Source: Akkermansiaceae bacterium (GTDB lineage Bacteria > Verrucomicrobiota > Verrucomicrobiia > Verrucomicrobiales > Akkermansiaceae). From it: a stretch of 64,000 nucleotides of DNA. Position numbers and translations under genes: made by a program. Shown here in pieces: positions 37,212 through 46,218 of the stretch (within the stretch, counting starts at the first letter, position 1; the number at the start of each line of letters is the position of its first letter). The notes under the pieces were generated by a model. It did no database searches. It worked only from the letters and a program-made list of their open reading frames with translations, and had not been told where the DNA came from. Where the stretch lies: contig JABDRB010000001.1 in assembly GCA_013041925.1 (NCBI GenBank), positions 98,325-162,324 on the forward strand, given 5' to 3'.

Positions 37212-38249
37212 CTAAAAATTTTGCAACCCGGCAATTTCAGGAAATTGACAGATCAGGTTGAAATTTTGCACCGCTTGGCTGGCGGCCCCTTTGCCAAGGT
37301 TGTCCTCGGCACTGAGGAGGAGCACCCGCCCGGTGCGTGGGTCGTGGCTCCATCCGATGTCGATGAAATTCGTGCCCGTGACGTTTTTGGTGTCAGCACA
37401 TCCCCCCATTCCTAGGAGGCGGACAAAGTGTTCGTCGCGGTAGGCATCCTCAAGTGCACGCTGCACGTCATCTGGCTGGCCAAGAAGTTGGGCGCTGGTG
37501 GTCGTGCAGATACCATTATGCACGGGCACGAGATGTGGGGTGAACGAGATCGCAACGTTTTCCCCCGCGGCCTTGCCGAGCTCTTGTTCAATCTCGGAGA
37601 GGTGTCGGTGTTTCGGCACGCCGTAGGCACGCACGCTTTCGTTGCATTCACAGAAAATAAGCGAGAGGTCCGCCTTGCGGCCAGCGCCACTGACACCCGA
37701 CATCGAACAGGTGACAATACTGCTGGGGTCGATGAGTCGGTTCCGCAGCAGTGGAATCAGTGGCAGAAGGATGCTGGTGGGATAACAACCAGGGGCGGCA
37801 ACAAGCCGTGTGCCAGCGATGTCGCTGCGATGCACTTCCGGTAACCCGTAAACGGCTTCCTTAAGCAGCTCCGGCGCTGGGTGATCACCATCATAAAACT
37901 CCTTGTAGACCACCGGATCGTCCAGTCGGAAATCTGCGCTCAGATCAATGATCCGCAGTCCCTTGTCCAGTAAGCTAGAGGCATATCCGGCGGCGACCCC
38001 ATGGGGCAAGGCCAGAAAAGCGACCTCGGCACCCGTGGCCGCAACGGCATCCGCATCCGGGTTGATAAAGGAAAGCCCCGCCGCATCCGCTCCAGTGAAT
38101 CGCGGAAACAGTTCACCAATCGTGCGACCCGCATTCTGGCGCGAGGTCACACAAACAAGTTCGGCATTGGGGTGGGTAAGCAAGAGGCGCAGGAGCTCAA
38201 GGCCGGTATATCCGCTGGCTCCAATAACAGCGATTTTCACACGTTTCAT
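37212..38249 (-). CDS. argC: N-acetyl-gamma-glutamyl-phosphate reductase
   Basis: 345 residues. It is the NADPH-dependent third step of arginine synthesis. The N-terminal GASGYTGLELLRLL is the nucleotide loop. The catalytic Cys155 is in AAPGCYPTSILLPL and the conserved His in FTPHLVPVHNGI. It is the first gene of an argC-argJ operon. The tRNA-Pro gene starts about 105 nt upstream on the other strand. Confidence 0.96.
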   Translation of the reverse strand: MKRVKIAVIGASGYTGLELLRLLLTHPNAELVCVTSRQNAGRTIGELFPRFTGADAAGLSFINPDADAVAATGAEVAFLALPHGVAAGYASSLLDKGLRIIDLSADFRLDDPVVYKEFYDGDHPAPELLKEAVYGLPEVHRSDIAGTRLVAAPGCYPTSILLPLIPLLRNRLIDPSSIVTCSMSGVSGAGRKADLSLIFCECNESVRAYGVPKHRHLSEIEQELGKAAGENVAISFTPHLVPVHNGICTTTSAQLLGQPDDVQRALEDAYRDEHFVRLLGMGGCADTKNVTGTNFIDIGWSHDPRTGRVLLLSAEDNLGKGAASQAVQNFNLICQFPEIAGLQNF

Positions 38250-38354
38250 GGGGCCATGGAAATGCCACGAAAATCGGTGCTTGCCAACTCCTAAGTGATG
38301 GGCTTAATTGCGCTCCCCGCCTGACGGAGTCAAATCCACGGGCAAAATAACGAT

Positions 38355-38431
38355 CGGGACTTGGCGCAGTTTGGTAGCGCGCTTCGCTGGGGGTGAAGAG
38401 GTCGCAGGTTCGAATCCTGTAGTCCCGACCA
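38355..38431 (+). tRNA. tRNA-Pro (GGG)
   Basis: 77 nt including an encoded CCA. The acceptor stem CGGGACT pairs with AGTCCCG, discriminator A. The D arm is GCGC-AGTTTGGTA-GCGC. The anticodon stem is CTTCG/TGAAG with loop CTGGGGG, so the anticodon is GGG. The T arm is GCAGG-TTCGAAT-CCTGT. It closely follows the proline tRNA pattern. A hairpin terminator lies 11 nt downstream. Confidence 0.95.
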
Positions 38432-38442
38432 ATTTTAAAAAA

Positions 38443-38474
38443 ACGGAATCATCACCCGATGGTTCCGTTTTTTT
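38443..38474 (+). terminator. Intrinsic terminator of tRNA-Pro
   Basis: A 9-bp stem (ACGGAATCA / TGGTTCCGT, one G-T pair) has loop TCACCCGA. It is preceded by A-rich sequence and followed by seven T, immediately after the tRNA. Confidence 0.85.
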
Positions 38475-38475
38475 A

Positions 38476-38497
38476 TGTCGGGCTACAGGATTCGAAC
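38476..38497 (-). repeat. Inverted partial copy of the tRNA-Pro 3' end
   Basis: CTACAGGATTCGAAC at 38483-38497 is the exact reverse complement of 38408-38422 in the tRNA T arm. The match continues through TGTCGGG with two single-base losses relative to the acceptor end and CCA. It lies 45 nt after the tRNA, with the terminator between. It may be a remnant of an integration or duplication event, or an extended hairpin of the primary transcript. Confidence 0.7.
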
Positions 38498-38746
38498 GCC
38501 GTTCGGGGGCGCCACAATGTGCCGGCCACGCTGGATTTCCTAGGCTCGCGGGAGGGCGCGTTGAGTGATGATTTGAGGGGGGATAATAAAGGAAATCTTT
38601 TTCCTTGTTTGGAGGGGGGGGATTGACTAAGATGCATTTCTCGCTCGACTCTGGTCAGGAGATCAGATAGAGACAATATGATTGGCTTATCGCTTTTCGA
38701 ATTAACCAAGCCGAATAAAAAACCCTAACTAAAAAAACAACACATC
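38498..38746 (+). other. Non-coding leader region upstream of nosZ
   Basis: Together with the tRNA terminator and inverted repeat this makes a 315-nt gap with no credible gene. It holds a small inverted repeat AAGGAAA-TCTT-TTTCCTT (38589-38606) and an eight-G run (38614-38621). A TTGACTAAGATGC stretch only half matches an FNR/DNR box. No confident promoter was found, but the nos operon must be controlled from here. Confidence 0.5.
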
Positions 38747-40651
38747 ATGAAGGATCAACAACCACACAATCAATCAGTCTCCGAGGACAACGAAAGCCTC
38801 ATGGAGCAACCTCTAGGGCGCCGGAAGTTTCTTGCTGGCGCATCACTCGCAGGTGCAGGAACGGCACTGGCAAGTTTAGTAGGCTGCGGCGGCAAGGAAA
38901 ACGGAGGAGACAATGGTCATGCTGCTGAGGCAAAAGGCGTCGGCCATGTTGCTCCTGGTGAGTTGGATGAATACTACGGCTTCTGGAGTGGTGGTCAGTC
39001 AGGCGAGATCCGCGTCATCGGTGTGCCATCGATGCGTGAGTTAAAGCGTGTTCCTGTTTTCAACCGCTGTTCTGCTACCGGATGGGGCGGCACGGATTTT
39101 TCTAAGGAGCTTCTCGGAGGTAAGATGTCGGGTGATACCCACCACGTGCACCTTTCTTATACCGATGGAACGTATGATGGACGTTATGTCTTTGTAAATG
39201 ATAAGGCCCAAGCTCGCTTGGCGAGGGTGAACATCAAGACGATGGAAACCGACAAAATTGTCGATATTCCGAATTCGCAAGGCACACACGGAATCTTCCC
39301 GCAGCGCCATAAGACCGGACTGGTTCTTTGTAACTCTGAGTTCCGATTGCCGATGCCCAACGACGGGCGCGACATGGATGATCCTAGTAAATACGCAGCA
39401 CTCCACACCGCGATCGACGGTGAAACCATGGAGGTGAAGTGGCAGGTCATGGTGGAAAACAACATGGACCTTTGTGCCACCGACTACACGGGGCTGTATT
39501 CCTTTGCCACTTGCTACAACTCAGAGGGAGCCGTCACGCTTGAGGGCATGATGGGATCCGACCAGGACTACCTCTACGTGTTCAATATTCCTAACATCGA
39601 AAAAGCGGTTAAGGCGGGTAAGACGATTCGCGTTGGCGACAGCCCAGTGCCTGTGGTGGATGCCCGTGGTGCCGATAGCGAGTTTGTCCAGCGTGTTCCT
39701 ATTCCCAAGAGCCCACACGGTGTCAACATCGACCCGACTGGCAAATACGCCATTTGCTCAGGTAAGCTTTCTCCGACATGTTCCGTTGTCGCGATCGACA
39801 AACTGGCGGACGTCTTTGCTGGTAAGATCAAGCCTCGTGAGGCCGTGATCGCCGAGCCTGAAGTAGGTCTGGGGCCATTGCACACCGCCTTCGACGGCAA
39901 GGGTAATGCTTACACCTCAATCTTCCTCGACTCTGTCATGACCAAGTGGAACATCGCGGATGCCATCAAGCAGTTCAACGGCGAGAAGGTCGATCCGATC
40001 ATTCAGAAGCTCGACGTCCACTATCAGGTGGGTCACACCAATGCCTCCATGAGTGAAACCAAGGATGCCGACGGCAAGTGGCTTGTCGCGCTCTGTAAGT
40101 TCTCCAAGGACCGCTTCCTCAATGTCGGTTGTTTGCACCCTGAGAATGATCAGTTGCTCGATATTTCCGGTGACAAGATGGAGCTCGTTCACGATGGACC
40201 CAATGCACCCGAGCCGCACGATGCCGTGATCGTGACCAAGGATCTCATCCACACGACCAGTATTCAGCCTCGCACCGACGATCGTTTCAAGATGTATGAG
40301 GCATGGGCGAAAGCCGACGGAGTGAACCTGATGAAGGATAACAAAGTAGTTCGACTGGGTGAAAACAAAGTCCGAGTCTACATCACCTCACAGGCACCGA
40401 AGTTCGGCATGGAAGACTTCCAGGTGAAAGTCGGTGATGAAGTGCAGGTGGTTGTCACCAACCAAGACAACGTGGAAGATCTCAGCCACGGATTCTGCAT
40501 GTCGAATCACGACGTGAACTTCCTTGTCAATGCGAACGACACGCAGAGCTACACGTTTACGGCAGAAAAAGCCGGACTCTTCTGGTATTACTGCCCGTGG
40601 TTCTGTCACGCGTTGCACCTTGAGATGCGCGGACGTATGATGGTGAGCTAA
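38747..40651 (+). CDS. nosZ: Nitrous oxide reductase, Tat-type, with lipobox
   Basis: 634 residues. It reduces N2O to N2 outside the cytoplasmic membrane. A twin-arginine signal (LGRRKFLAGASLAGAG, Arg25-Arg26) is followed by LVGC at Cys47, which fits a lipobox. The seven-bladed CuZ domain contains GDTHHVHLSYTDG, FPQRH, SPHGVN, TNASM and EPHDA. The C-terminal cupredoxin domain carries the CuA site DLSHGF and CPWFCHALHLEM. The sequence and the presence of nosR point to the Tat-dependent clade I. It is the first gene of the operon and starts 29 nt before nosR begins. Confidence 0.97.
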   Translation: MKDQQPHNQSVSEDNESLMEQPLGRRKFLAGASLAGAGTALASLVGCGGKENGGDNGHAAEAKGVGHVAPGELDEYYGFWSGGQSGEIRVIGVPSMRELKRVPVFNRCSATGWGGTDFSKELLGGKMSGDTHHVHLSYTDGTYDGRYVFVNDKAQARLARVNIKTMETDKIVDIPNSQGTHGIFPQRHKTGLVLCNSEFRLPMPNDGRDMDDPSKYAALHTAIDGETMEVKWQVMVENNMDLCATDYTGLYSFATCYNSEGAVTLEGMMGSDQDYLYVFNIPNIEKAVKAGKTIRVGDSPVPVVDARGADSEFVQRVPIPKSPHGVNIDPTGKYAICSGKLSPTCSVVAIDKLADVFAGKIKPREAVIAEPEVGLGPLHTAFDGKGNAYTSIFLDSVMTKWNIADAIKQFNGEKVDPIIQKLDVHYQVGHTNASMSETKDADGKWLVALCKFSKDRFLNVGCLHPENDQLLDISGDKMELVHDGPNAPEPHDAVIVTKDLIHTTSIQPRTDDRFKMYEAWAKADGVNLMKDNKVVRLGENKVRVYITSQAPKFGMEDFQVKVGDEVQVVVTNQDNVEDLSHGFCMSNHDVNFLVNANDTQSYTFTAEKAGLFWYYCPWFCHALHLEMRGRMMVS

Positions 40652-40679
40652 GCGATAGCTTCCACAAAACGGCACATCA

Positions 40680-42764
40680 ATGATTCAACGATTATCCAGC
40701 TTGCGCAGTCTGGCCATGGCCGCTTGCGCAGGTGCGCTGGCCCTTGTCATGGGGACAGCGGCACTTGCCCAAGACAGCATTCAACTGGCCGATCTGCCGG
40801 AGAATCAGCTGCAGGAGATCCTGCCGGAAGCTCAATCCTTCCGGCAGGTTCCCAATCAGCCATTTTGGTCAGGTCACAACGCCGAGGGTGAACTCGTTGG
40901 CTGGGTGGTGCTTTCCACAGATGTTGTTTCGATCAAAGGCTACTCGGGAAAACCTCTCGTGACCTTGGTCGGTCTTGATGCCAAGGGCGTCATCAGTGGT
41001 GCCAAGATCATCAAACACAGCGAGCCGATCATTCTTCTGGGGATCCCACAGGAGGAGATTGATAAGTTTGTTGATTTCTACACCGACAAAAAGGCGGATG
41101 CCAATATTACGGTGGGTATCAGTGAGGGGGATTCCATTGCTGTGGACGGAGTTTCGGGCGCGACGGTTACCATTCTCGCGGAGAACTCGACGATCCTCGA
41201 CACCGCGCGCGCGCTAGGGGCTGCCGTCGGGATTTTGGAGCAACAGGAGACGTTACCCGGCGGCTTTGTTGAGTCCAGTGAGGACTGGTCGTATGCGAAA
41301 ATGAAGCGCAAGAAGGTCTTTGGCCATCTTCGCGTCACGGAGAAGCAGATGGGGATGAACAACAGCGATGATGCTTTTGTGGACCTCATCTATACCATAG
41401 CCGATGCCCCGCAGATTGGTCGTCCCTTGTTAGGAAAGGGGACCTACAAACACTTGATGAGCGAACTCAAGGAGGGCGAGCACCTGATTGTGATCATGGG
41501 GAACGGCTCCGGTTCTTTCAAAGGATCTGGATTTGTCCGTGGCGGGATTTTTGATCGGGTTTACCTCAAGCAGAAACTCAACACGTGTATGTTCAAGGAT
41601 CTGGACTACACCAATGTCCCGCGATTTGCGGTGGCTGATGCTCCGTCGTTCAAGGAAGGGGCTGTGTTTATCAGCCGAGGCGCGGAGATTGATCCAGGCC
41701 GGCGCTTCGAGCTCGTTTTCCTAGGGAGTTTTTACGATAAAAAAAGTGCGTATTCTCGCGAGTTTCATAGTTTTAGCAGCACACACAAGTTACCGAAGTC
41801 GATATACAAAATTGAGGGGATTGACCCCGACTCCCTGATTTGGCGACAAGCCTGGGCGATGCAGAAGTGGGAGGTGGTGATTCTATGTGTCGTATGGCTG
41901 GCTGTGCTGGCGCTTTTCATCCAGCGTAAATGGCTGACGGGGTCGGTGAAACGACTGGGCTGGATTCAGCTGACGGTGTTGACCACCTCCTTTGTCGTGC
42001 TTGGGTTATGTTTGTCGGCTCAACCGTCGATCACTCAGATTCTGACCTTATCCGGTGCTCTGGTCGGGGAGTGGGACGGCAATCTGTTTCTCACCCAGCC
42101 TCTGCTCTTTGTGAGCTGGATCTTCATTGCCATCGTTTTGTTGATCTGGGGTCGCGGCATATTCTGCGGATGGATTTGTCCGTTTGGAAGCATGAGCGAG
42201 CTGCTCAATCACCTTGGACAAAAGCTGAAAATCCCGCAGTTTGAATTGCCGGAGAAGTGGCACAAGGTGATGCGCTACCTGCGCTATCTGATCTTTTTGG
42301 GCCTGGTGCCAGCCTTTCTTTATTCACCGGAGCTTGGCGAGAAGCTGGCGGAAATCGAGCCATTTAAAACGACCTTCTTTCTGGTGCCGTGGCAACGTCA
42401 TTGGGGGTTTTTCATCTACTGGCTGGTGCTGGTGGTGATCTCACTGTTTTGGTTCCGACCATTCTGCCGCTACTTGTGCCCGCTCGGCGCGGCTCTCGCC
42501 CTCCCCTCGTTTTTCCGTATTTCCGGACCGAAGCGGAGGAGTTTCTGCTCAAGCTGCAATATCTGCGGTGACATCTGCGAACCCAAGGCAATTGATTCCA
42601 AAGGAAAAATCGACCCGATGGAGTGCATGAACTGCATGCACTGCGAAGCCAATTATTCTTCGGATAAAATCTGTCCACCCTTGATTGGCTTGAAAAAGCT
42701 CGATTTAGGTGCAGATAATCCCAAAAGAAGGAAACGTCTTGAAGAACAGAGGAAGCGCATTTAG
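40680..42764 (+). CDS. nosR: NosR, flavin and Fe-S electron donor protein for NosZ
   Basis: 694 residues. A signal-anchor at the N-terminus is followed by a periplasmic FMN-binding domain with VDGVSGATVT (about 157, Thr flavinylation motif). Several membrane helices (from about 400) carry CGWICPFGSM (about 497) and CRYLCPLGA (about 597), the polyferredoxin-type membrane motifs. The cytoplasmic tail has two 4Fe-4S clusters, CSSCNICGDICEP and CMNCMHCE. It moves electrons to NosZ and is needed for its activity. It normally precedes nosZ; here it follows it. Confidence 0.96.
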   Translation: MIQRLSSLRSLAMAACAGALALVMGTAALAQDSIQLADLPENQLQEILPEAQSFRQVPNQPFWSGHNAEGELVGWVVLSTDVVSIKGYSGKPLVTLVGLDAKGVISGAKIIKHSEPIILLGIPQEEIDKFVDFYTDKKADANITVGISEGDSIAVDGVSGATVTILAENSTILDTARALGAAVGILEQQETLPGGFVESSEDWSYAKMKRKKVFGHLRVTEKQMGMNNSDDAFVDLIYTIADAPQIGRPLLGKGTYKHLMSELKEGEHLIVIMGNGSGSFKGSGFVRGGIFDRVYLKQKLNTCMFKDLDYTNVPRFAVADAPSFKEGAVFISRGAEIDPGRRFELVFLGSFYDKKSAYSREFHSFSSTHKLPKSIYKIEGIDPDSLIWRQAWAMQKWEVVILCVVWLAVLALFIQRKWLTGSVKRLGWIQLTVLTTSFVVLGLCLSAQPSITQILTLSGALVGEWDGNLFLTQPLLFVSWIFIAIVLLIWGRGIFCGWICPFGSMSELLNHLGQKLKIPQFELPEKWHKVMRYLRYLIFLGLVPAFLYSPELGEKLAEIEPFKTTFFLVPWQRHWGFFIYWLVLVVISLFWFRPFCRYLCPLGAALALPSFFRISGPKRRSFCSSCNICGDICEPKAIDSKGKIDPMECMNCMHCEANYSSDKICPPLIGLKKLDLGADNPKRRKRLEEQRKRI

Positions 42765-42775
42765 AGAACTTGAAG

Positions 42776-44017
42776 ATGCTTTTTCCAAACACGGCGAGCT
42801 TGCTGTCACTTTCGCTTCTTTTCCACGGGATCGTGGCGGGGGCTATTCACCGTCCTCATTCTGCGGCGACACTCACCGAAGCCTTAGCGACCTGCGTCGA
42901 TGGCGACGAGATCGTGCTTGCGCAGGGGACGTATGTCGGGAATTTTAAGGTGCAAAAAAGCATTCGGTTGACCGGTAAGGATGCGGTTCTTGATGGGGCC
43001 GGCAACGGGACGGTTCTCACCCTCGCGGCACCCAAAGCGGTGCTGACTGGAATCAAAGTGAGAAACAGCGGCACGAATCTGAGTGGACCGGACTGTGGGA
43101 TTTATCTGGCCCCCGAGGCATCGGGAAGTCACGTCACAAAGTGTCACATCGAGAGCTGTGCCTTTGGCATCTGGGTGCATGAATGCAAGTCGGTGACCCT
43201 CGAGGGTAACCGTATCATGGGGATCGATAAGGGGCACACCTCGAACCGTGGCAATGGCATCCAGCTCTTCGATAGCACCGATGTGACATGCCGTAACAAC
43301 ATCGTGCGTGACGGCAGGGATGGAATTTACATTTCCGCCACGGAGGAATCGTTGATTGACGGCAATGATATCGAACGGGCGCGCTACGGCATTCACTATA
43401 TGTATTCCTACAGCAATACCGTGCGGAACAATGTCTGCCGCAGAAATAACAACGGCTATGCATTGATGGAGAGTAAACACCTTTTCGTTGAGAATAATCG
43501 GTCAGAGTATAATGACGGTCAGGGGCTTCAGTTTCGTGATGCGCAGTATTGCGAGATCAAAAATAACCAACTCATCGGTAATACCGAGGGGTTGTTTTTC
43601 TACTCCAGCACCAACAACAAGATCACCGGAAATTTAGTCCAAGGCAATCAGACCGGAGTCAAGATCTGGGCTGGGAGCCTTCGGAACGATGTATCAGGGA
43701 ACCGCTTCATCGGGAATGCCCGCCAGGTGTTTTATGTGGGAACCACGGAAATTGAGTGGGGGAATGAAGATCGAGGGAACTACTGGAGCGACTACCTCGG
43801 CTGGGATCAGGATGGCGATGGCATTGGCGACAGACCCTACCGCGTAAACTCCTTTCATACCCAATTGCTTCACCGTTTTCCCTCCGCCTCACTTCTGATG
43901 AATAGCCCTAGCCTCGAAACCTTGTCACTGCTTGAGCGCAGGCTCCCATTCCTGCGCACTCCGACGATTACAGATCGCAAGCCGTTGCTCAATGCCACCT
44001 ACCAAGAAAATGAATAA
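42776..44017 (+). CDS. nosD: NosD, periplasmic copper-site maturation protein
   Basis: 413 residues from the ATG at 42776, 11 nt after nosR; a TTG six bases earlier is less likely. A signal peptide (LSLSLLFHGIVAGA) is followed by a right-handed parallel beta-helix with CASH repeats: GIYLAPEASGSHVTKCHI, GNGIQLFDSTDVTCRNNI, GIHYMYSYSNTVRNNVC, GLFFYSSTNNKITGN. It works with the NosFY transporter in building the CuZ sulfide-containing centre of NosZ. Its stop codon overlaps the nosF start by eight bases. Confidence 0.94.
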   Translation: MLFPNTASLLSLSLLFHGIVAGAIHRPHSAATLTEALATCVDGDEIVLAQGTYVGNFKVQKSIRLTGKDAVLDGAGNGTVLTLAAPKAVLTGIKVRNSGTNLSGPDCGIYLAPEASGSHVTKCHIESCAFGIWVHECKSVTLEGNRIMGIDKGHTSNRGNGIQLFDSTDVTCRNNIVRDGRDGIYISATEESLIDGNDIERARYGIHYMYSYSNTVRNNVCRRNNNGYALMESKHLFVENNRSEYNDGQGLQFRDAQYCEIKNNQLIGNTEGLFFYSSTNNKITGNLVQGNQTGVKIWAGSLRNDVSGNRFIGNARQVFYVGTTEIEWGNEDRGNYWSDYLGWDQDGDGIGDRPYRVNSFHTQLLHRFPSASLLMNSPSLETLSLLERRLPFLRTPTITDRKPLLNATYQENE

Positions 44018-44930
44018 CATTGAGTTTCACAAAATTACCAAACGCTTTGGAAAACTGCGTGCCCTGGATGGTGTCAGCCTCGAGGTGCTTCCCGGTGAGA
44101 CGGTTCTTCTGGCCGGACCTAACGGAGCAGGAAAATCGACCCTGATTAATATTTTGCTGGGTCTGTATTTACCCGATGGTGGCGAGATCAGGATCAATGG
44201 ATCACGGGTGCCTGTGGATAAAGCGCTTAAGTCGCGCATGGGGTATTTGCCCGAAAATGTCGCCTTCAGTGAAAACCTCTCTGGCTGGTCGATGATGGCA
44301 TTTTTTGCCCGAGCACGCGGTGTGAAAAAACAGCGCATGAGGGAGGTGTTCGATCGTATCGGCCTGAGCCCGCATGCAAAGCGTTCGATCTCGGGATACT
44401 CCAAGGGGATGCGACAGCGTCTCGCGCTCGGCATCTCCATCCTCCATGAACCTGATATCTTGATTCTGGACGAGCCGACCAGTGGTCTTGACCAAGAGGG
44501 GCTCGGAGTGCTCTGGGCCGTAATGGAGGAGTGGAAAGAGAAGCAACGCATGATTTTGATCTCGTCACATGACCTTGGCCTTCTTGAGAAACGGGTGGAC
44601 AAATTCTGTATCATCCGCAGTGGTCACCTGATTGCCAGCGATGGCCCTCTGGCCCTGCGTGACAAGGCCGCCTTGCCGATTAAAGTCTACTTTTCTCTGA
44701 ATGGCGAAGACGCCGACCATCAACCCCTCCTTGATCGTTTGCGTGAGCGTTTCTCCGTCCACGAGCATGAGGACACCAGCATCCAGATCAACGTGGCTTC
44801 CGATGAGATTGTCACCTTGATGGATACCGTCTTTGCCTCTGATTCTCCAGATCGGGCGGCCATTCACTCGCTACGGGTCATGGAACCCGAGTTGGAACAT
44901 ATTTATGAACATTTGCTTGAGTCATCATGA
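44010..44930 (+). CDS. nosF: NosF, ABC transporter ATP-binding protein for NosZ maturation
   Basis: 306 residues from the ATG at 44010; the frame is open further upstream inside nosD but the ABC domain begins exactly here (MNNIEFHKITKRFGKLRALD). Walker A is GPNGAGKST (36-44), the signature SGYSKGMRQRL (about 130) and Walker B ILILDEPTSGLD (about 152), followed by SSHDL. A roughly 90-residue C-terminal extension follows. It pairs with NosY. Both ends overlap the neighbouring genes (eight bases with nosD, ATGA with nosY), so translation is probably coupled. Confidence 0.95.
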   Translation: MNNIEFHKITKRFGKLRALDGVSLEVLPGETVLLAGPNGAGKSTLINILLGLYLPDGGEIRINGSRVPVDKALKSRMGYLPENVAFSENLSGWSMMAFFARARGVKKQRMREVFDRIGLSPHAKRSISGYSKGMRQRLALGISILHEPDILILDEPTSGLDQEGLGVLWAVMEEWKEKQRMILISSHDLGLLEKRVDKFCIIRSGHLIASDGPLALRDKAALPIKVYFSLNGEDADHQPLLDRLRERFSVHEHEDTSIQINVASDEIVTLMDTVFASDSPDRAAIHSLRVMEPELEHIYEHLLESS

Positions 44931-45727
44931 AGGGTAGAGTCGCATTAGCCCTCGTTTGGCATGAATTTTTGGAACGTAGCCGAGACCGCTGGATCCTCGT
45001 GCTGACGATGTTGTTTGTCCTGCTCAGTGGAGGAATTACCATGTATGGAAAAGCTGGCGGGTTGACCCAAGGAGAGGTGGTCGGCCCGAGCCTGGTGACG
45101 CTCTCATCACTCCTCATTCCCCTGGTGGGGTTGTTGTTGGGCTTTGATGCCGTGGTCGGCGAACGCGAACGTCGCACCTTAAACCTACTGTTATCCATGC
45201 CGATGAACCGCTGGGAGTTTATCTTGGCGAAATTTATCGGGAGGTTCATTCCTCTGGCGATGGCGATTTTGGCCGGGATATTAACCGCCGTCTTTTTGAT
45301 TGAGGCAAGTTTTGGCGCAGCCCTGATTCAGTTGATTATTCCGTCGCTCCTGCTCGGCGCCACCTTCCTCGCTGTCGGGATTATGATTTCATCCTTGGTG
45401 GTCAGACAGGCGACGGCGTCGAGTTTATTGATCACCGTCTGGTTCCTGCTGGTTTTCTTTTATGACCTTGCGGTTTTAGGAGCTTTGGTTGTCACGGATG
45501 GTGCCATGTCAAATTCCCTGACCACGGCTATCGTGGTATCCAATCCCGTCGGACTCTTCCGGATTACGATGATGCAGCGATTTGGTGGTGATAATTTTCT
45601 TGCTGGCTTTGGTCTGGAGTCCTACATCCCCGGTGAGGGAATGAGTGCACTCATCTGGCTGGCGTGGGTTCTTATCCCACTCACACTCAGCGTATTATTC
45701 CTTTATCTTAGACGACAACGATCATGA
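44927..45727 (+). CDS. nosY: NosY, ABC transporter permease for NosZ maturation
   Basis: 266 residues with six hydrophobic helices. It opens with LALVWHEFLERSRDRWILVLTMLFVL, as in NosY and other ABC-2-type permeases. VVGERERRTLNLLLSMPMNR is the cytoplasmic coupling segment. The protein forms the membrane part of the NosFY transporter that delivers a sulfur species to the periplasm. It overlaps nosF and nosL by four bases each (ATGA). Confidence 0.94.
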   Translation: MKGRVALALVWHEFLERSRDRWILVLTMLFVLLSGGITMYGKAGGLTQGEVVGPSLVTLSSLLIPLVGLLLGFDAVVGERERRTLNLLLSMPMNRWEFILAKFIGRFIPLAMAILAGILTAVFLIEASFGAALIQLIIPSLLLGATFLAVGIMISSLVVRQATASSLLITVWFLLVFFYDLAVLGALVVTDGAMSNSLTTAIVVSNPVGLFRITMMQRFGGDNFLAGFGLESYIPGEGMSALIWLAWVLIPLTLSVLFLYLRRQRS

Positions 45728-46215
45728 AAAAAATACTGATACCCAGCCTCCTCGCCATGGTGGCACTTGTTGCCTGCAATCGAGAGAAACTCGAATCCAC
45801 CCAAGAGGCAGCGGTGGTGGCCAACAATGTGGAAACGGAAACCTGTTCAGCCTGTGGCATGGTCGTCCGCGAACAACCAGCACCACGCGGGCAGGTGGTT
45901 TTTCGTGACGGTTCACGTGAATTCCTCTGCGCCATCGATGACCTTGTTCGCTTCCTCGAAGTTCCTTCACCCAAAGGAAAGCCGGTCAAAATCTTCGCCG
46001 AAGTGATGGCAGACGGGCATGATATTGCCGATATGGATGCTTCAACGAAGCCATGGCTTGAGGCCGACAAGGTTTTTTTTGTGACCGGCATCGAGCGTGG
46101 AGGCGTCATGGGCGCACCTGCCCTCACCTACCAAACCAAGGAAGCGGCCCAAAAAGCCGCAGAAAAATTCAACGGCAAGGTCGTAACATTTAAACAACTC
46201 ACACAAAACAAATAA
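45724..46215 (+). CDS. nosL: NosL, copper-binding lipoprotein
   Basis: 163 residues. A lipoprotein signal ends in VALVAC with Cys18. The copper site motif ETCSACGMVV (C-x-x-C-G-M) and the FRDGSREFLCAIDDLVRFL segment are characteristic. NosL hands Cu(I) to apo-NosZ or the NosDFY complex. It overlaps nosY by four bases. Confidence 0.94.
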   Translation: MKKILIPSLLAMVALVACNREKLESTQEAAVVANNVETETCSACGMVVREQPAPRGQVVFRDGSREFLCAIDDLVRFLEVPSPKGKPVKIFAEVMADGHDIADMDASTKPWLEADKVFFVTGIERGGVMGAPALTYQTKEAAQKAAEKFNGKVVTFKQLTQNK

Positions 46216-46218
46216 CCA

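Noticed and set aside
38308..38568. 86-codon open frame across the tRNA
   Set aside because: It is an accidental frame through tRNA-Pro and its terminator.
38624..38636. FNR/DNR box upstream of nosZ
   Set aside because: TTGAC-N4-ATGC matches only one half-site of TTGAT-N4-ATCAA; too weak to claim.
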